Below are positions 34,949 to 43,235 of a stretch of DNA of 64,000 bases, piece by piece; within the stretch, counting starts at the first letter, position 1; every line of letters starts with the position of its first letter. The DNA is from Eudoraea chungangensis. Its GTDB lineage: Bacteria; Bacteroidota; Bacteroidia; Flavobacteriales; Flavobacteriaceae. The DNA is taken from assembly GCF_029360665.1 (NCBI RefSeq), contig NZ_JARDUB010000006.1:372001-436000 (forward strand). The letters are read 5' to 3'. The notes beneath the pieces were generated by a model. It was not told the DNA's origin and made no database searches. It saw only the letters and a list, made by a program, of their open reading frames with translations. The position numbers were made by a program, and so were the translations under genes.

Positions 34949-36595
34949 CTAAAACTTATTTCTTATATCTTCAAATTCACCAGTAATAGTAACATTACCA
35001 TTTCTAATCACCCTACCGAAAATATTTATTTTAGAATCTGTGCCTAAAAACTCTAGTGTAGATCCGTTGTCTAACACTAAATCTCCATAGATAGTTACGT
35101 CTCCTTCAATAGTTAGCTTAGCATCTTGGTTTACGACAAGATTTCTTCTCCTGTTATTACGAGCAATTACCATGGTACCAGATATGGCTAAAGAAGCATT
35201 ATTTTTTATGGTTACTGTTTGACGCACCGTCCAAGAACCACACAGAAGAAGCTCTCCGCTTACAGTAAAATTATTGAATCTTTTTGAACCACTATAAGCC
35301 GCTTGTTGTCCCTGACTTATATTTAAATTGGCGCTTCCAGAATACCTAGGTGTGTTTTCACAGGCCGTCTCCAGGCTAGCAGACGGACGGTTTAATTTAA
35401 TAATCTGTAAACCTTCCAAACCTGATGCAGCAAAAATATAGTCTCCTTTTGAAGCCACATAATTAATTGATCCTTCTAATTCGATTACCCCTACCGGAGT
35501 AGCCGAAATATCACCTTCTTCCGACAAACAAAGGCCGGCTCCACCATTTGCCATTAATAAGATTCCGTCATTAGCTGCCACTGCATTAGTAACTACATCC
35601 GCTTGGTCTACGCCATCAGGATTAATTAAAATTGGAATATATTCTAACAAGCTTCCTGAAGAATAGCTGTAAACACCAGCACCTTTGGCAGCTTCTGATA
35701 CAATTATTCTATCCCCACTAAAATCAATAATTCTTTTAGTTGAGTTACCAAGGTCGGTTCCAATCGGAATTTCCTTCATAATTTCGTAATTAGGACCCAA
35801 GACGGAAACACCTTTGCCAGCATCTAAGACAGCAATATTTCCATTATTATAAGACAGAGACCTTAGGTCGGCAAATGGAAGTTCGTTTTCAATACTTAAA
35901 TCCGTTTGATTATAGACGGTTAAAGAACCTTCTTTACCACTAGTAACATGAACCTTCCCTTGTTCTATAAAAACATCATTAGCATTGTAACCTTGTTGAA
36001 ATCCATATTTAATACCAGAACCAAGGTCAAACCTGCCATTTACAGCAGATAATTTGGCTACAAAACTATTGGAAGTAGCTGTTACGGAAGTTTCTGCATC
36101 TACTCCACCAACTGCATATACATAACCATTTTCATAATAAATCGCATTAATGTCTGCATTTAAATAAAAAAGACGTGAGGTTAACCTAGGACTAAAAGGA
36201 TTGCTGATATTTATTATATCTAAGGCTCCGAAATAATCTTCTCCCGCAGTATTGTAAGAAACATAGGCGTAATTGCCTTCTACATAGACGTGTGAAGCGG
36301 TAAGGTTATCTCGTCCCTGGTAGGTAGGCGAATTTACTTGCGCAACCAAGGTTAAGGGAAAGTCACCTGCCGGTCTATCTTTGGAAGTTCGGTATAGTTT
36401 ATTAGAAAGTGCCTCTTCTTCAAAAATATCTAACACTCCCGATTTGTTGTAAGAAATACTCCCTTCTAATTTGGCTTCGTTATTCTCTACTACAACATCT
36501 TCCTGAAGATCGTCTTGAAAGACTGTAGTTTCATCGGAACAACCATTTATAATGGTCGCAACAATAGCTAAGGAAAACAATAATTTTCTAGACAT
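34949..36595 (-). CDS. Surface lipoprotein with LVIVD-like propeller and bactofilin-like beta-helix tail
   Basis: 548 residues. The signal peptide ends in a lipobox with Cys19 (IINGC). Residues about 70-400 hold repeats of a 45-residue unit built on Y-V-Y-V-S / GALDIINISNP-type strands (ALDIINISNPFSPR), resembling LVIVD propeller repeats. After a Cys-containing linker, residues 420-548 are a run of short strands such as NASLAISGTMVIARN, DAKLTIEGDVTIYGD and SKINIFGRVIRN, similar to polymer-forming bactofilin or autotransporter helices. The function is unknown; a surface-exposed structural role is plausible. Confidence 0.78.
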   Translation of the reverse strand: MSRKLLFSLAIVATIINGCSDETTVFQDDLQEDVVVENNEAKLEGSISYNKSGVLDIFEEEALSNKLYRTSKDRPAGDFPLTLVAQVNSPTYQGRDNLTASHVYVEGNYAYVSYNTAGEDYFGALDIINISNPFSPRLTSRLFYLNADINAIYYENGYVYAVGGVDAETSVTATSNSFVAKLSAVNGRFDLGSGIKYGFQQGYNANDVFIEQGKVHVTSGKEGSLTVYNQTDLSIENELPFADLRSLSYNNGNIAVLDAGKGVSVLGPNYEIMKEIPIGTDLGNSTKRIIDFSGDRIIVSEAAKGAGVYSYSSGSLLEYIPILINPDGVDQADVVTNAVAANDGILLMANGGAGLCLSEEGDISATPVGVIELEGSINYVASKGDYIFAASGLEGLQIIKLNRPSASLETACENTPRYSGSANLNISQGQQAAYSGSKRFNNFTVSGELLLCGSWTVRQTVTIKNNASLAISGTMVIARNNRRRNLVVNQDAKLTIEGDVTIYGDLVLDNGSTLEFLGTDSKINIFGRVIRNGNVTITGEFEDIRNKF

Positions 36596-36754
36596 AAGTA
36601 GGATTTAATAATATTGGGCATAGCAATAACGGTAAAACTTTAAAAAAGGTATTTAAAATGGGCAATATTTTCGACGAAATGCACAAAATAGGACAAATAT
36701 CCTACGCAATATTCTGTAATATAGTAGAGTTTTTACTTACAAATAAGCAGGATT

Positions 36755-37402
36755 TTAAATCTTTCCAAGCTTTTCAAGTATAAATAGAAGTACAATTGGT
36801 AAGGCCAAAATAAAGACCATAAAAGGGTCAGAGGTAAGCAGGCTGGGTTTAAAAAGGAGGGTAGTAACATAACCCCCAATTGCTCCACCAAAGTGAGCAG
36901 TATGACCAATATTACCCAAACGCTTTTTCATACCATAAATAGAATAAAGCATATAAGCCAGACCCAAAAGATAAGCAGGTATTGGAATGGGAATAAACAT
37001 AATGCCCAAGCGCATATCGGGCTGTAGTAATATTGCCGCATAAAGAACACCAGTAACCGCACCACTTGCCCCAACAGCACTGTAAAAGGGTTCGTCTTTA
37101 TGAAAAAACAGTGCCAAGAGGCTACCCGCAAGAAGACTAACTATATAAATAATAAGAAAACGTTCCCAGCCAAACCAATTAATAACTACATCGGCAAAGA
37201 AAAATAGGGTAAACATATTCATAAAAAGATGGGAAATATCTACATGGAGAAAACCAGAAGTAAACATTCTTTCTCTCTGCCCACTCTTTATTGGCCCAAT
37301 GGCAAATTTATACCTATCAAAAAAAATGACATCATTAAAACCCCTTAGGGAAATTAAAACATTCGTAGCTATTACGGCAATGGTGGCCAAATGCATATTC
37401 AT
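36755..37402 (-). CDS. Rhomboid family intramembrane serine protease
   Basis: 215 residues with about six transmembrane helices. The catalytic Ser is in GASGAVTGVLY and the catalytic His in HTAHFGGAIGGYV. An earlier HVDISHLFMNMF provides the conserved His-Asn region of rhomboids. It cleaves membrane protein segments. ATGs occur at codons 1 and 3. It is divergent from the acyltransferase gene. Confidence 0.94.
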   Translation of the reverse strand: MNMHLATIAVIATNVLISLRGFNDVIFFDRYKFAIGPIKSGQRERMFTSGFLHVDISHLFMNMFTLFFFADVVINWFGWERFLIIYIVSLLAGSLLALFFHKDEPFYSAVGASGAVTGVLYAAILLQPDMRLGIMFIPIPIPAYLLGLAYMLYSIYGMKKRLGNIGHTAHFGGAIGGYVTTLLFKPSLLTSDPFMVFILALPIVLLFILEKLGKI

Positions 37403-37435
37403 AAAAGGATGGTTTAGTAAAGCGTTAAATATAGT

Positions 37436-37443
37436 TATATTTG
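37436..37443 (+). promoter_or_regulatory. -7 box (TATATTTG) of the acyltransferase gene
   Basis: TATATTTG fits the consensus and lies 16 bases before the ATG at 37460. Confidence 0.55.
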
Positions 37444-37459
37444 CCTAATTTCTTAACGA

Positions 37460-38347
37460 ATGCAATTACTGGTATTTATTTTTGCTTATCCATTTTTATG
37501 GCTTATCTCGATCTTACCACATAAGCTATTCTATCTTTTTTCGGATATTATTTTTCTTGCAGTTTATTATCTAATTGGATATCGAAAAAAAGTAGTCTTC
37601 GATAATCTAACCTTAGCTTTTCCTGATAAGACCGATGAAGAGAAAAAGCAAATCCGGAAAGAATTTTATAAACATATGTGCGATATGTTTTTAGAGACCA
37701 TAAGAACCATGAGCATCAAGGAAGAAAGTCTCAAAAAACAGTACTTGTTACCAAATATTGATCTTTTATTGGAATACGAGAAAGAAAGGAGTGTTTTAGT
37801 ACTTTTTGCACATTACGGAAACTGGGAGTGGAGTATAATTGTAAACAGATTTGTAAAATCGAAGGGGTACGCTGTTTATCAAAAGATCGGTAATGTTTAT
37901 TTTGATCGACTGATTAAAAAAATCAGAGCCACTTGGAATACAACTCCAATATCACAAAAAGAAACCGTAATTACCATGATGCGAAACTTTAAGTCGGGCG
38001 TAAAGGGTATTTATGGTATCGTTAGTGATCAGTCCCCTCAGGTAGAAAGGGCCCAATACTGGACTGAATTTATGGGGATAAAGGTTCCTGTATATAACAG
38101 TCCGGAAATATTGGCAAGGAAGTTTGATCATTCCGTGGTCTTTGCCAAAGTAACCAAATTGAGCAGAGGCCATTATTGCACTACGTTTATCCCTATTGCC
38201 AAAGAAGGATCCCTAACAACTGAAAATGAAATAACGGAAACCTTTTTACGTCTCTCAGAAGAAGAGATACGTGAGAATCCCCAGTATTATTTATGGACAC
38301 ATAAAAGATGGAAACATAGAGATAAGGCTCCTAAAACATTCCAATAA
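37460..38347 (+). CDS. LpxL/HtrB-like lipid A acyltransferase
   Basis: 295 residues with an N-terminal membrane segment. The acyltransferase motif H-x4-E is in FAHYGNWEWSI near residue 118, and the second motif GIYGIVSDQSPQ near residue 188 matches the LpxL/HtrB family. It transfers a secondary acyl chain to lipid A at the inner membrane. The gene stands alone, convergent with glmM. Confidence 0.9.
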   Translation: MQLLVFIFAYPFLWLISILPHKLFYLFSDIIFLAVYYLIGYRKKVVFDNLTLAFPDKTDEEKKQIRKEFYKHMCDMFLETIRTMSIKEESLKKQYLLPNIDLLLEYEKERSVLVLFAHYGNWEWSIIVNRFVKSKGYAVYQKIGNVYFDRLIKKIRATWNTTPISQKETVITMMRNFKSGVKGIYGIVSDQSPQVERAQYWTEFMGIKVPVYNSPEILARKFDHSVVFAKVTKLSRGHYCTTFIPIAKEGSLTTENEITETFLRLSEEEIRENPQYYLWTHKRWKHRDKAPKTFQ

Positions 38348-38365
38348 CTGAATCTATCCACATTC

Positions 38366-39754
38366 TTAAATTCCACTTACCTCTCTTATTTCCTCCATTA
38401 TTTTATCCGCCAACGTATCGGCCTCTTTTTGAGTTTCGGCCTCCGTATATACTCGGATTATAGGTTCGGTGTTCGATTTTCTCAGATGTACCCAGTTGGC
38501 TTTAAAGTCTACTTTAACCCCGTCTATCGTAGATACTTGTTCTTGGCTATACTTAATGGCCATTTTTTCTAAAATTGCATCTACGTCTAACTCGGGAGTA
38601 AGTTCTATTTTCTTTTTACTCATAAAATAGCTGGGGTAACTATTTCTCAGCTCTAAAACACTTCCGCCTCTTTCGGCCATGAGCATTAAAAAAAGTGCTG
38701 TACCTACCAAAGAATCTCTCCCATAATGACTTTCCGGATATATAATTCCGCCATTACCTTCTCCTCCTATTATCGCCTTGGTCTTTTTCATCTCTATGAC
38801 AACATTCACTTCCCCAACAGCAGCGGCTTTATAAGTGCCTCCATGTTTTTCGGTTATATCTCTCAATGCCCTTGAGGAAGACAAGTTTGAAACGGTATTT
38901 CCGGGTGTTTTACCCAATACATAGTCCGCACAGGCCACTAGGGTGTATTCTTCTCCAAACATAGAACCGTCATTACAAATAAAGGCTAACCGGTCTACAT
39001 CCGGGTCTACCACAATACCAAAATCTGCATTTTCTTTCACCACTTTCTCACAGATAGCTCCCAGATGCTCTTTTAGCGGTTCAGGATTATGGGGGAAATG
39101 TCCGGTAGGTTCGCAGTAAAGTTTAACTACTTCCACTCCAAATTCTTCCAGTAGTTTTGGTATAGCTATACCACCGGTAGAATTAACACCATCTACTACT
39201 ACTTTAAAATTAGCCTTCTTTACAGTTTCCGCATTAATAAGAGGAAGGCTTAACACATGATCTATATGAATATCTATGTAAGCATCGTTCTCGGTAATTA
39301 TTCCCAAATCATCAATTTCAGCAAAATTAAATCTCTCTTCTTCTGCTATTTTAAGAATAAGTGCTCCCTCCTTGGCATTTAAAAACTCCCCTTTCTCATT
39401 CAAAAGTTTTAGAGCATTCCATTGTTTAGGGTTATGGCTGGCCGTTAATATAATACCGCCATCTGCCTCTTCCAGTGGAACCGCTATTTCCACCGTTGGT
39501 GTAGTTGACAAACCTAAATTCACAACCTCTATTCCTAGGCCAATCAGGGTAGACATTACTAAGTTCTGAATCATTTCCCCAGATAGGCGGGCATCTCTTC
39601 CTACCACCACTTTTAGCTTGTCTTTTTTTGCATATTCTTGCAACCACACGCCGTAGGCCGCAGCAAATTTCACCGTATCTAATGGAGTAAGATTATCATT
39701 CGTTACTCCCCCAATAGTTCCACGAATTCCAGAAATAGATTTTATTAAAGTCAT
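38366..39754 (-). CDS. glmM: Phosphoglucosamine mutase (phosphohexomutase)
   Basis: 462 residues, with the alpha-D-phosphohexomutase signature. The phosphoserine loop TASHNPKQWNALK is near residue 104, the Mg site DPDVDRLAF near residue 249, the sugar-binding loop GEGNGGIIYPE near residue 325 and the C-terminal phosphate-binding RKSNTEPIIRVY. Converts glucosamine-6-P to glucosamine-1-P for cell-wall and LPS synthesis. A phosphomannomutase or dual activity is not excluded. Confidence 0.9.
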   Translation of the reverse strand: MTLIKSISGIRGTIGGVTNDNLTPLDTVKFAAAYGVWLQEYAKKDKLKVVVGRDARLSGEMIQNLVMSTLIGLGIEVVNLGLSTTPTVEIAVPLEEADGGIILTASHNPKQWNALKLLNEKGEFLNAKEGALILKIAEEERFNFAEIDDLGIITENDAYIDIHIDHVLSLPLINAETVKKANFKVVVDGVNSTGGIAIPKLLEEFGVEVVKLYCEPTGHFPHNPEPLKEHLGAICEKVVKENADFGIVVDPDVDRLAFICNDGSMFGEEYTLVACADYVLGKTPGNTVSNLSSSRALRDITEKHGGTYKAAAVGEVNVVIEMKKTKAIIGGEGNGGIIYPESHYGRDSLVGTALFLMLMAERGGSVLELRNSYPSYFMSKKKIELTPELDVDAILEKMAIKYSQEQVSTIDGVKVDFKANWVHLRKSNTEPIIRVYTEAETQKEADTLADKIMEEIREVSGI

Positions 39755-39773
39755 GTTTTAGCTGTTTTCGATA

Positions 39774-39802
39774 CAAATATACAGGTACAAATGATTCTAC
39801 AA
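39774..39802 (-). promoter_or_regulatory. glmM promoter
   Basis: On the minus strand TTG (39800-39802) is followed after 18 bases by TATATTTG (39774-39781), then 19 bases to the start codon. Confidence 0.6.
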
Positions 39803-39848
39803 GAAAGGATATTGGTAAATTCCCATTTGAAAGTTATATTCGCTACGC

Positions 39849-40439
39849 ATGAATTTTTTAGCACATATCTATTTGTCTTTTGACGACGATGAAATTAGTA
39901 TCGGAAACTTTATTGCGGATAGTATTAAAGGAAACAAATACCATCATCTTCCACCAAAAGTGCAAAAAGGAATTTTATTACATAGAGATATAGATACCTT
40001 TACGGATGCCCATCCTACCCCTAGAAAAAGCAGTAAAAGACTTCATGAAAAATACGGGCATTATAGCCGAGTGATTGTAGATATTTTTTACGATCATTTT
40101 TTAGCCAAAAATTGGGAGATATATTCCAAAACCAGCTTGTCGCGTTTTGCAGATAATTTTTATGGCGTATTGGAAAGTAATTCCGAAATTTTACCCGAAA
40201 ACACCTTAAAAATGATGCCTTACTTAATTCATGATAATTGGTTGCTTAGTTATGCAAGCTTAGATGGAATTTCAAGAGTGTTAGATGGAATGAATAGGAG
40301 AACCAAAAATAGAAGTAAAATGAATTTATCTATAAATGAGTTACAAGAGTTTTATTCCGATTTTGAGGCTGAATTCACCTCCTTTTTTGAAGAATTAATT
40401 ATTTTTTCCAAACAAAAATTTATTTCATTATGCGAATAG
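39849..40439 (+). CDS. Acyl carrier protein phosphodiesterase (AcpH family)
   Basis: 196 residues. FLAHIYLSF at the N-terminus, SIGNFIADSIKG and LLHRDIDTFTDAHP match the AcpH (DUF479) family, which has an HD-like metal site. It removes the phosphopantetheine group from ACP. The gene overlaps the following gamma-glutamyltransferase gene by ten bases. Given the specialised ACP in this window, it might act on that protein, but this is speculation. Confidence 0.9.
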   Translation: MNFLAHIYLSFDDDEISIGNFIADSIKGNKYHHLPPKVQKGILLHRDIDTFTDAHPTPRKSSKRLHEKYGHYSRVIVDIFYDHFLAKNWEIYSKTSLSRFADNFYGVLESNSEILPENTLKMMPYLIHDNWLLSYASLDGISRVLDGMNRRTKNRSKMNLSINELQEFYSDFEAEFTSFFEELIIFSKQKFISLCE

Positions 40440-42112
40440 TATTTATCCTGGGTTCACTTGTCCTTTTTATTAGTTGCGGACAAAAGAAAATACAACCAAC
40501 CGGAGTCGTAAGCAAAAATGCTATGGTTGTTTCTGCGCGAGAAGAAGCATCTAAAATTGGATTAGAAATCCTAAAACAGGGAGGTAATGCTTTCGATGCT
40601 ATGGTAGCCACAGAATTAGCCCTGGCAGTTGCTTATCCTTTTGCAGGGAATTTAGGTGGAGGCGGATTTATGGTATACCGAAAAAATGACGGGAGTATAG
40701 GTGCTCTGGATTACAGAGAGAAAGCCCCTATTGCAGCTAAGCGAGATATGTACTTAGACAGTCTGGGGAATGTCATCCCTGGTAAAAGTATTTATGGAGG
40801 GTTATCAATAGGAGTTCCTGGTACCATAGCAGGGGTTTTTGAGACGCACAGGGCATTTGGAAGTCTTCCTATTAAGGAGATAATTGCCCCGATTATCGAA
40901 TTGGCTGAAACAGGAGTTGTTGTCACTAAAAAACAAGCGCTGAGACTCGAAAAATACAGAGAAGCAATTTTGAGAGAAACTGGGGAGCAGACACATTTTT
41001 ACAACCAATGTATTGAAGGAGATACATTGAGGTATCAGGCCTTGGCAGAAACTCTAAAACAGATATCCAAAGAAGGTCTTGGTGGATTTTACGAAGGACC
41101 GGTAGCAGATAAATTAGTGGATTTTATTCAGGATAAAGGTGGAATAATTACAAAAAAAGACCTTTTAAGCTATAATGCTGCCTGGCGCCAACCGGTAGTT
41201 TTTAATTACAAAGATCTAAAGCTGATATCCATGAGCCCACCTAGTAGTGGAGGGGTTACTTTGTATCAAATGTTTAAAATGATGGAACCCTATAAACTGT
41301 CGGACTATGGTCATAATTCGCAGAAATATGTACAACTCTTTACAGAGGCAGCCAGACGGGCATATGCCGATAGAAATTACTTTTTGGGAGATCCGGATTT
41401 TGTAGATATTCCATTAGACGTTTTACTAACTAAGTCGTATGTTGAAAACCGAATGGATAACTTTAGTTTCGATAAAGCTACTTCTTCATCGGACATCGGG
41501 CATGGGCAAATTAAAATAATGGAAAGCCAAGAAACAACCCATTACAGCATAGTAGATAAAGAAGGAAATGCGGTATCGGTCACCACCACTTTAAATGGAG
41601 CTTATGGTTCTAAAATCTACTGCGATGAATTAGGTTTTTTCCTAAATAATGAAATGGACGATTTTAGCGCAAAACCTGGGGCGCCAAATATGTTTGGCCT
41701 TACTGGGGCAGAAGCCAATAGTATTGCTCCGGGAAAGCGGATGTTAAGTTCTATGACCCCCACCATTGTTGAAAAAGATGACCAACTCTATATGGTGGTA
41801 GGCTCCCCCGGGGGTTCAACCATAATCACGGCGGTGGCCCAAACCATTATGAACGTTTATGAATTTGACCTGAGCATGCAGGAGGCAGTTAATGCACCGC
41901 GATTGCATCATCAATGGAAGCCAGATTATATAATTTTTGAAACAGAGGGGTTTTCAGAAGATTTAAAAGATGGTCTTAAAAGTGTCGGCTATAAAATCAA
42001 TACAGACCCCACGCCTATTTTGGGAAAAGTTGATGCGATTAAAGTCTTAGTCAATGGAAGTCTAGAAGGGGGCGCAGATAAAAGGGGTGACGATACTGCT
42101 GTTGGTTACTAA
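40430..42112 (+). CDS. Gamma-glutamyltransferase, lipoprotein
   Basis: 560 residues. A lipobox at FISC (Cys16) makes it an envelope-anchored form. The large subunit contains NLGGGGFMVYR, and the autoprocessing/catalytic Thr is the second Thr of ETTHYSIVDKEGNAVS near residue 370, with the GSPGGSTIIT oxyanion region later. It hydrolyses or transfers gamma-glutamyl groups from glutathione or peptides. The start overlaps the ACP phosphodiesterase; stop codons of it and the regulator gene overlap by four bases. Confidence 0.94.
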   Translation: MRIVFILGSLVLFISCGQKKIQPTGVVSKNAMVVSAREEASKIGLEILKQGGNAFDAMVATELALAVAYPFAGNLGGGGFMVYRKNDGSIGALDYREKAPIAAKRDMYLDSLGNVIPGKSIYGGLSIGVPGTIAGVFETHRAFGSLPIKEIIAPIIELAETGVVVTKKQALRLEKYREAILRETGEQTHFYNQCIEGDTLRYQALAETLKQISKEGLGGFYEGPVADKLVDFIQDKGGIITKKDLLSYNAAWRQPVVFNYKDLKLISMSPPSSGGVTLYQMFKMMEPYKLSDYGHNSQKYVQLFTEAARRAYADRNYFLGDPDFVDIPLDVLLTKSYVENRMDNFSFDKATSSSDIGHGQIKIMESQETTHYSIVDKEGNAVSVTTTLNGAYGSKIYCDELGFFLNNEMDDFSAKPGAPNMFGLTGAEANSIAPGKRMLSSMTPTIVEKDDQLYMVVGSPGGSTIITAVAQTIMNVYEFDLSMQEAVNAPRLHHQWKPDYIIFETEGFSEDLKDGLKSVGYKINTDPTPILGKVDAIKVLVNGSLEGGADKRGDDTAVGY

Positions 42113-42864
42113 GAAGTTTTTAATTGATTCTTTAATTCTTCCATAGACTCTTGTAGTTGTTTTAAAAGTCCTTTTTCAGTAGTTGCATCTACACTAAAAG
42201 TAATTTTGCTACTCACCTGCCAGATTTCCTGAATGTCCTCTATTTTTATTTCGTAAGGAGGATAAATCTCGTTTAAGGAAATAAGGATTAACTTCTCGTT
42301 ATTTGGATGTCTTTCTACTTTCTTAACTAAGACTGCGTCGTGTAAAACAACTACATACATTTTATTTAAACTTAATTCGTCTAAGCTTTCAACGGCTCTT
42401 GCCAATACCCATTCGCCTGGATGCAAATTAGGCAACATACTATCCCCTTCAATCTGGAAACCTCTATAAGAGGCGTTACGGAATTCTGGTATGGGAATAT
42501 CAAAGGCTGGCAATTGTTTATACCAACTTGTATCTTGAATATTTTGTGGATAACCTGCAGCCGCTTTGGCATTTACAAGAACCATATTGTCGTTATCGGA
42601 AGAATCTACTGTAACCACTTTAGGGATTACACTATTTCCTGTGGAGTTTAAGTATTTATTATTACTATCACCGAATAGCCAGAGAGGATTTATTTTGAAT
42701 TGCTTAAGCAACTCTACCACTATTTTACCGGAAAGTTTTGTTCTACCTCTTTCAATGTCTGCAGTGGTATTTGAAATACCAAGTATAGCAGCAAAGTCTG
42801 CCTGGGTATAGCCTAGGTCCCTTCTTACTTCTGTAAACCTTTTTATGGTCAGTTCATTTTCCAT
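42109..42864 (-). CDS. XRE-family repressor with S24 (LexA/CI-like) peptidase domain
   Basis: 251 residues from the ATG at 42864; longer ORFs upstream would run through the promoter. Residues 5-60 are a helix-turn-helix (RRDLGYTQADFAAILGI). The C-terminal domain is an S24 peptidase: nucleophile Ser142 in EGDSMLPNLHPGEWVLA and a general-base Lys at 181-182 in DAVLVKKVERH. A candidate self-cleavage site Ala103-Gly104 lies in AKAAAGYPQ, as in LexA and lambda CI. It should repress its own promoter and the divergent small-protein operon and be inactivated after DNA damage via RecA. Short coiled region at the C-terminus. Confidence 0.9.
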   Translation of the reverse strand: MENELTIKRFTEVRRDLGYTQADFAAILGISNTTADIERGRTKLSGKIVVELLKQFKINPLWLFGDSNNKYLNSTGNSVIPKVVTVDSSDNDNMVLVNAKAAAGYPQNIQDTSWYKQLPAFDIPIPEFRNASYRGFQIEGDSMLPNLHPGEWVLARAVESLDELSLNKMYVVVLHDAVLVKKVERHPNNEKLILISLNEIYPPYEIKIEDIQEIWQVSSKITFSVDATTEKGLLKQLQESMEELKNQLKTS

Positions 42865-42950
42865 ATAGTTCTTATTTAAGTGATAGAATACTATTTTCAG
42901 TGTTGCGTTATTTATACTACAGAAAACCACGCTTCCTGTTCTAAACATCC

Positions 42951-42980
42951 CAAAGATACACAATATGGCATATTTCCAAA
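42951..42980 (-). promoter_or_regulatory. Repressor gene promoter
   Basis: On the minus strand TTTG (42977-42980) is 18 bases from TATCTTTG (42951-42958), a near-perfect Bacteroidota promoter. It overlaps the operator array, consistent with autoregulation. Confidence 0.65.
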
Positions 42981-43035
42981 ATATATTATGGAATATTTCC
43001 ATATTTAGGATATATTCCATATTTTTGGATATAAT
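42961..43035. promoter_or_regulatory. Operator array with repeated TGGAA/TTCCA inverted repeats
   Basis: Between the two divergent promoters are several inverted repeats: ATGGAATATTTCCAT at 42988-43002 (perfect, 3-nt centre), GGATATATTCC at 43008-43018, TCCA-N6-TGGA at 43016-43029, and TTCCA/TGGAA at 42974-42993. The arrangement is that expected for a dimeric XRE repressor binding cooperatively. Binding is inferred, not shown. Confidence 0.65.
43020..43027 (+). promoter_or_regulatory. -7 box (TATTTTTG) of the small-protein operon
   Basis: TATTTTTG fits TAnnTTTG and is 24 bases before the ATG at 43051. It lies inside the operator array, so repressor binding should block it. Confidence 0.55.
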
Positions 43036-43050
43036 ACAAAATTAACCAGG

Positions 43051-43230
43051 ATGTTAGAACATATCATACATGAACAAATTGGACGATGGGCACTAGAAGG
43101 TTTAAGAGATAGCTCCTTATTAAAAAGCACCAAACGCTCTCCCTTTGGTGTAGTAAAACGAAGAGGGAGCAAGAAGAATGTGTCACAGACTGCACACACG
43201 GAAAACAAATCACAACTCTCCTTATTTTAA
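43051..43230 (+). CDS. 59-residue protein with a C-terminal sliding-clamp-binding motif (QLSLF)
   Basis: A complete ORF of 59 codons with its own ATG and TAA. It begins MLEHIIHEQIGRWALEG, has a basic middle (KRSPFGVVKRRGSKKN) and ends in SQLSLF. QL[S/D]LF is the consensus for binding the beta sliding clamp, found at the C-termini of Pol IV, MutS and other clamp clients; here it is at the extreme C-terminus. It is the first gene after the operator array and 5 bases before the TIGR03915 gene. No folded domain is recognisable. Candidate roles are a damage-induced clamp competitor, checkpoint or recruitment factor. Confidence 0.72.
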   Translation: MLEHIIHEQIGRWALEGLRDSSLLKSTKRSPFGVVKRRGSKKNVSQTAHTENKSQLSLF

Positions 43231-43235
43231 TACCT

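Noticed and set aside
42865-43020. N-terminal extension of the XRE-S24 regulator up to 43020
   Set aside because: The extension reads through the -33/-7 promoter and operator repeats; the internal ATG at 42864 gives the normal HTH N-terminus.
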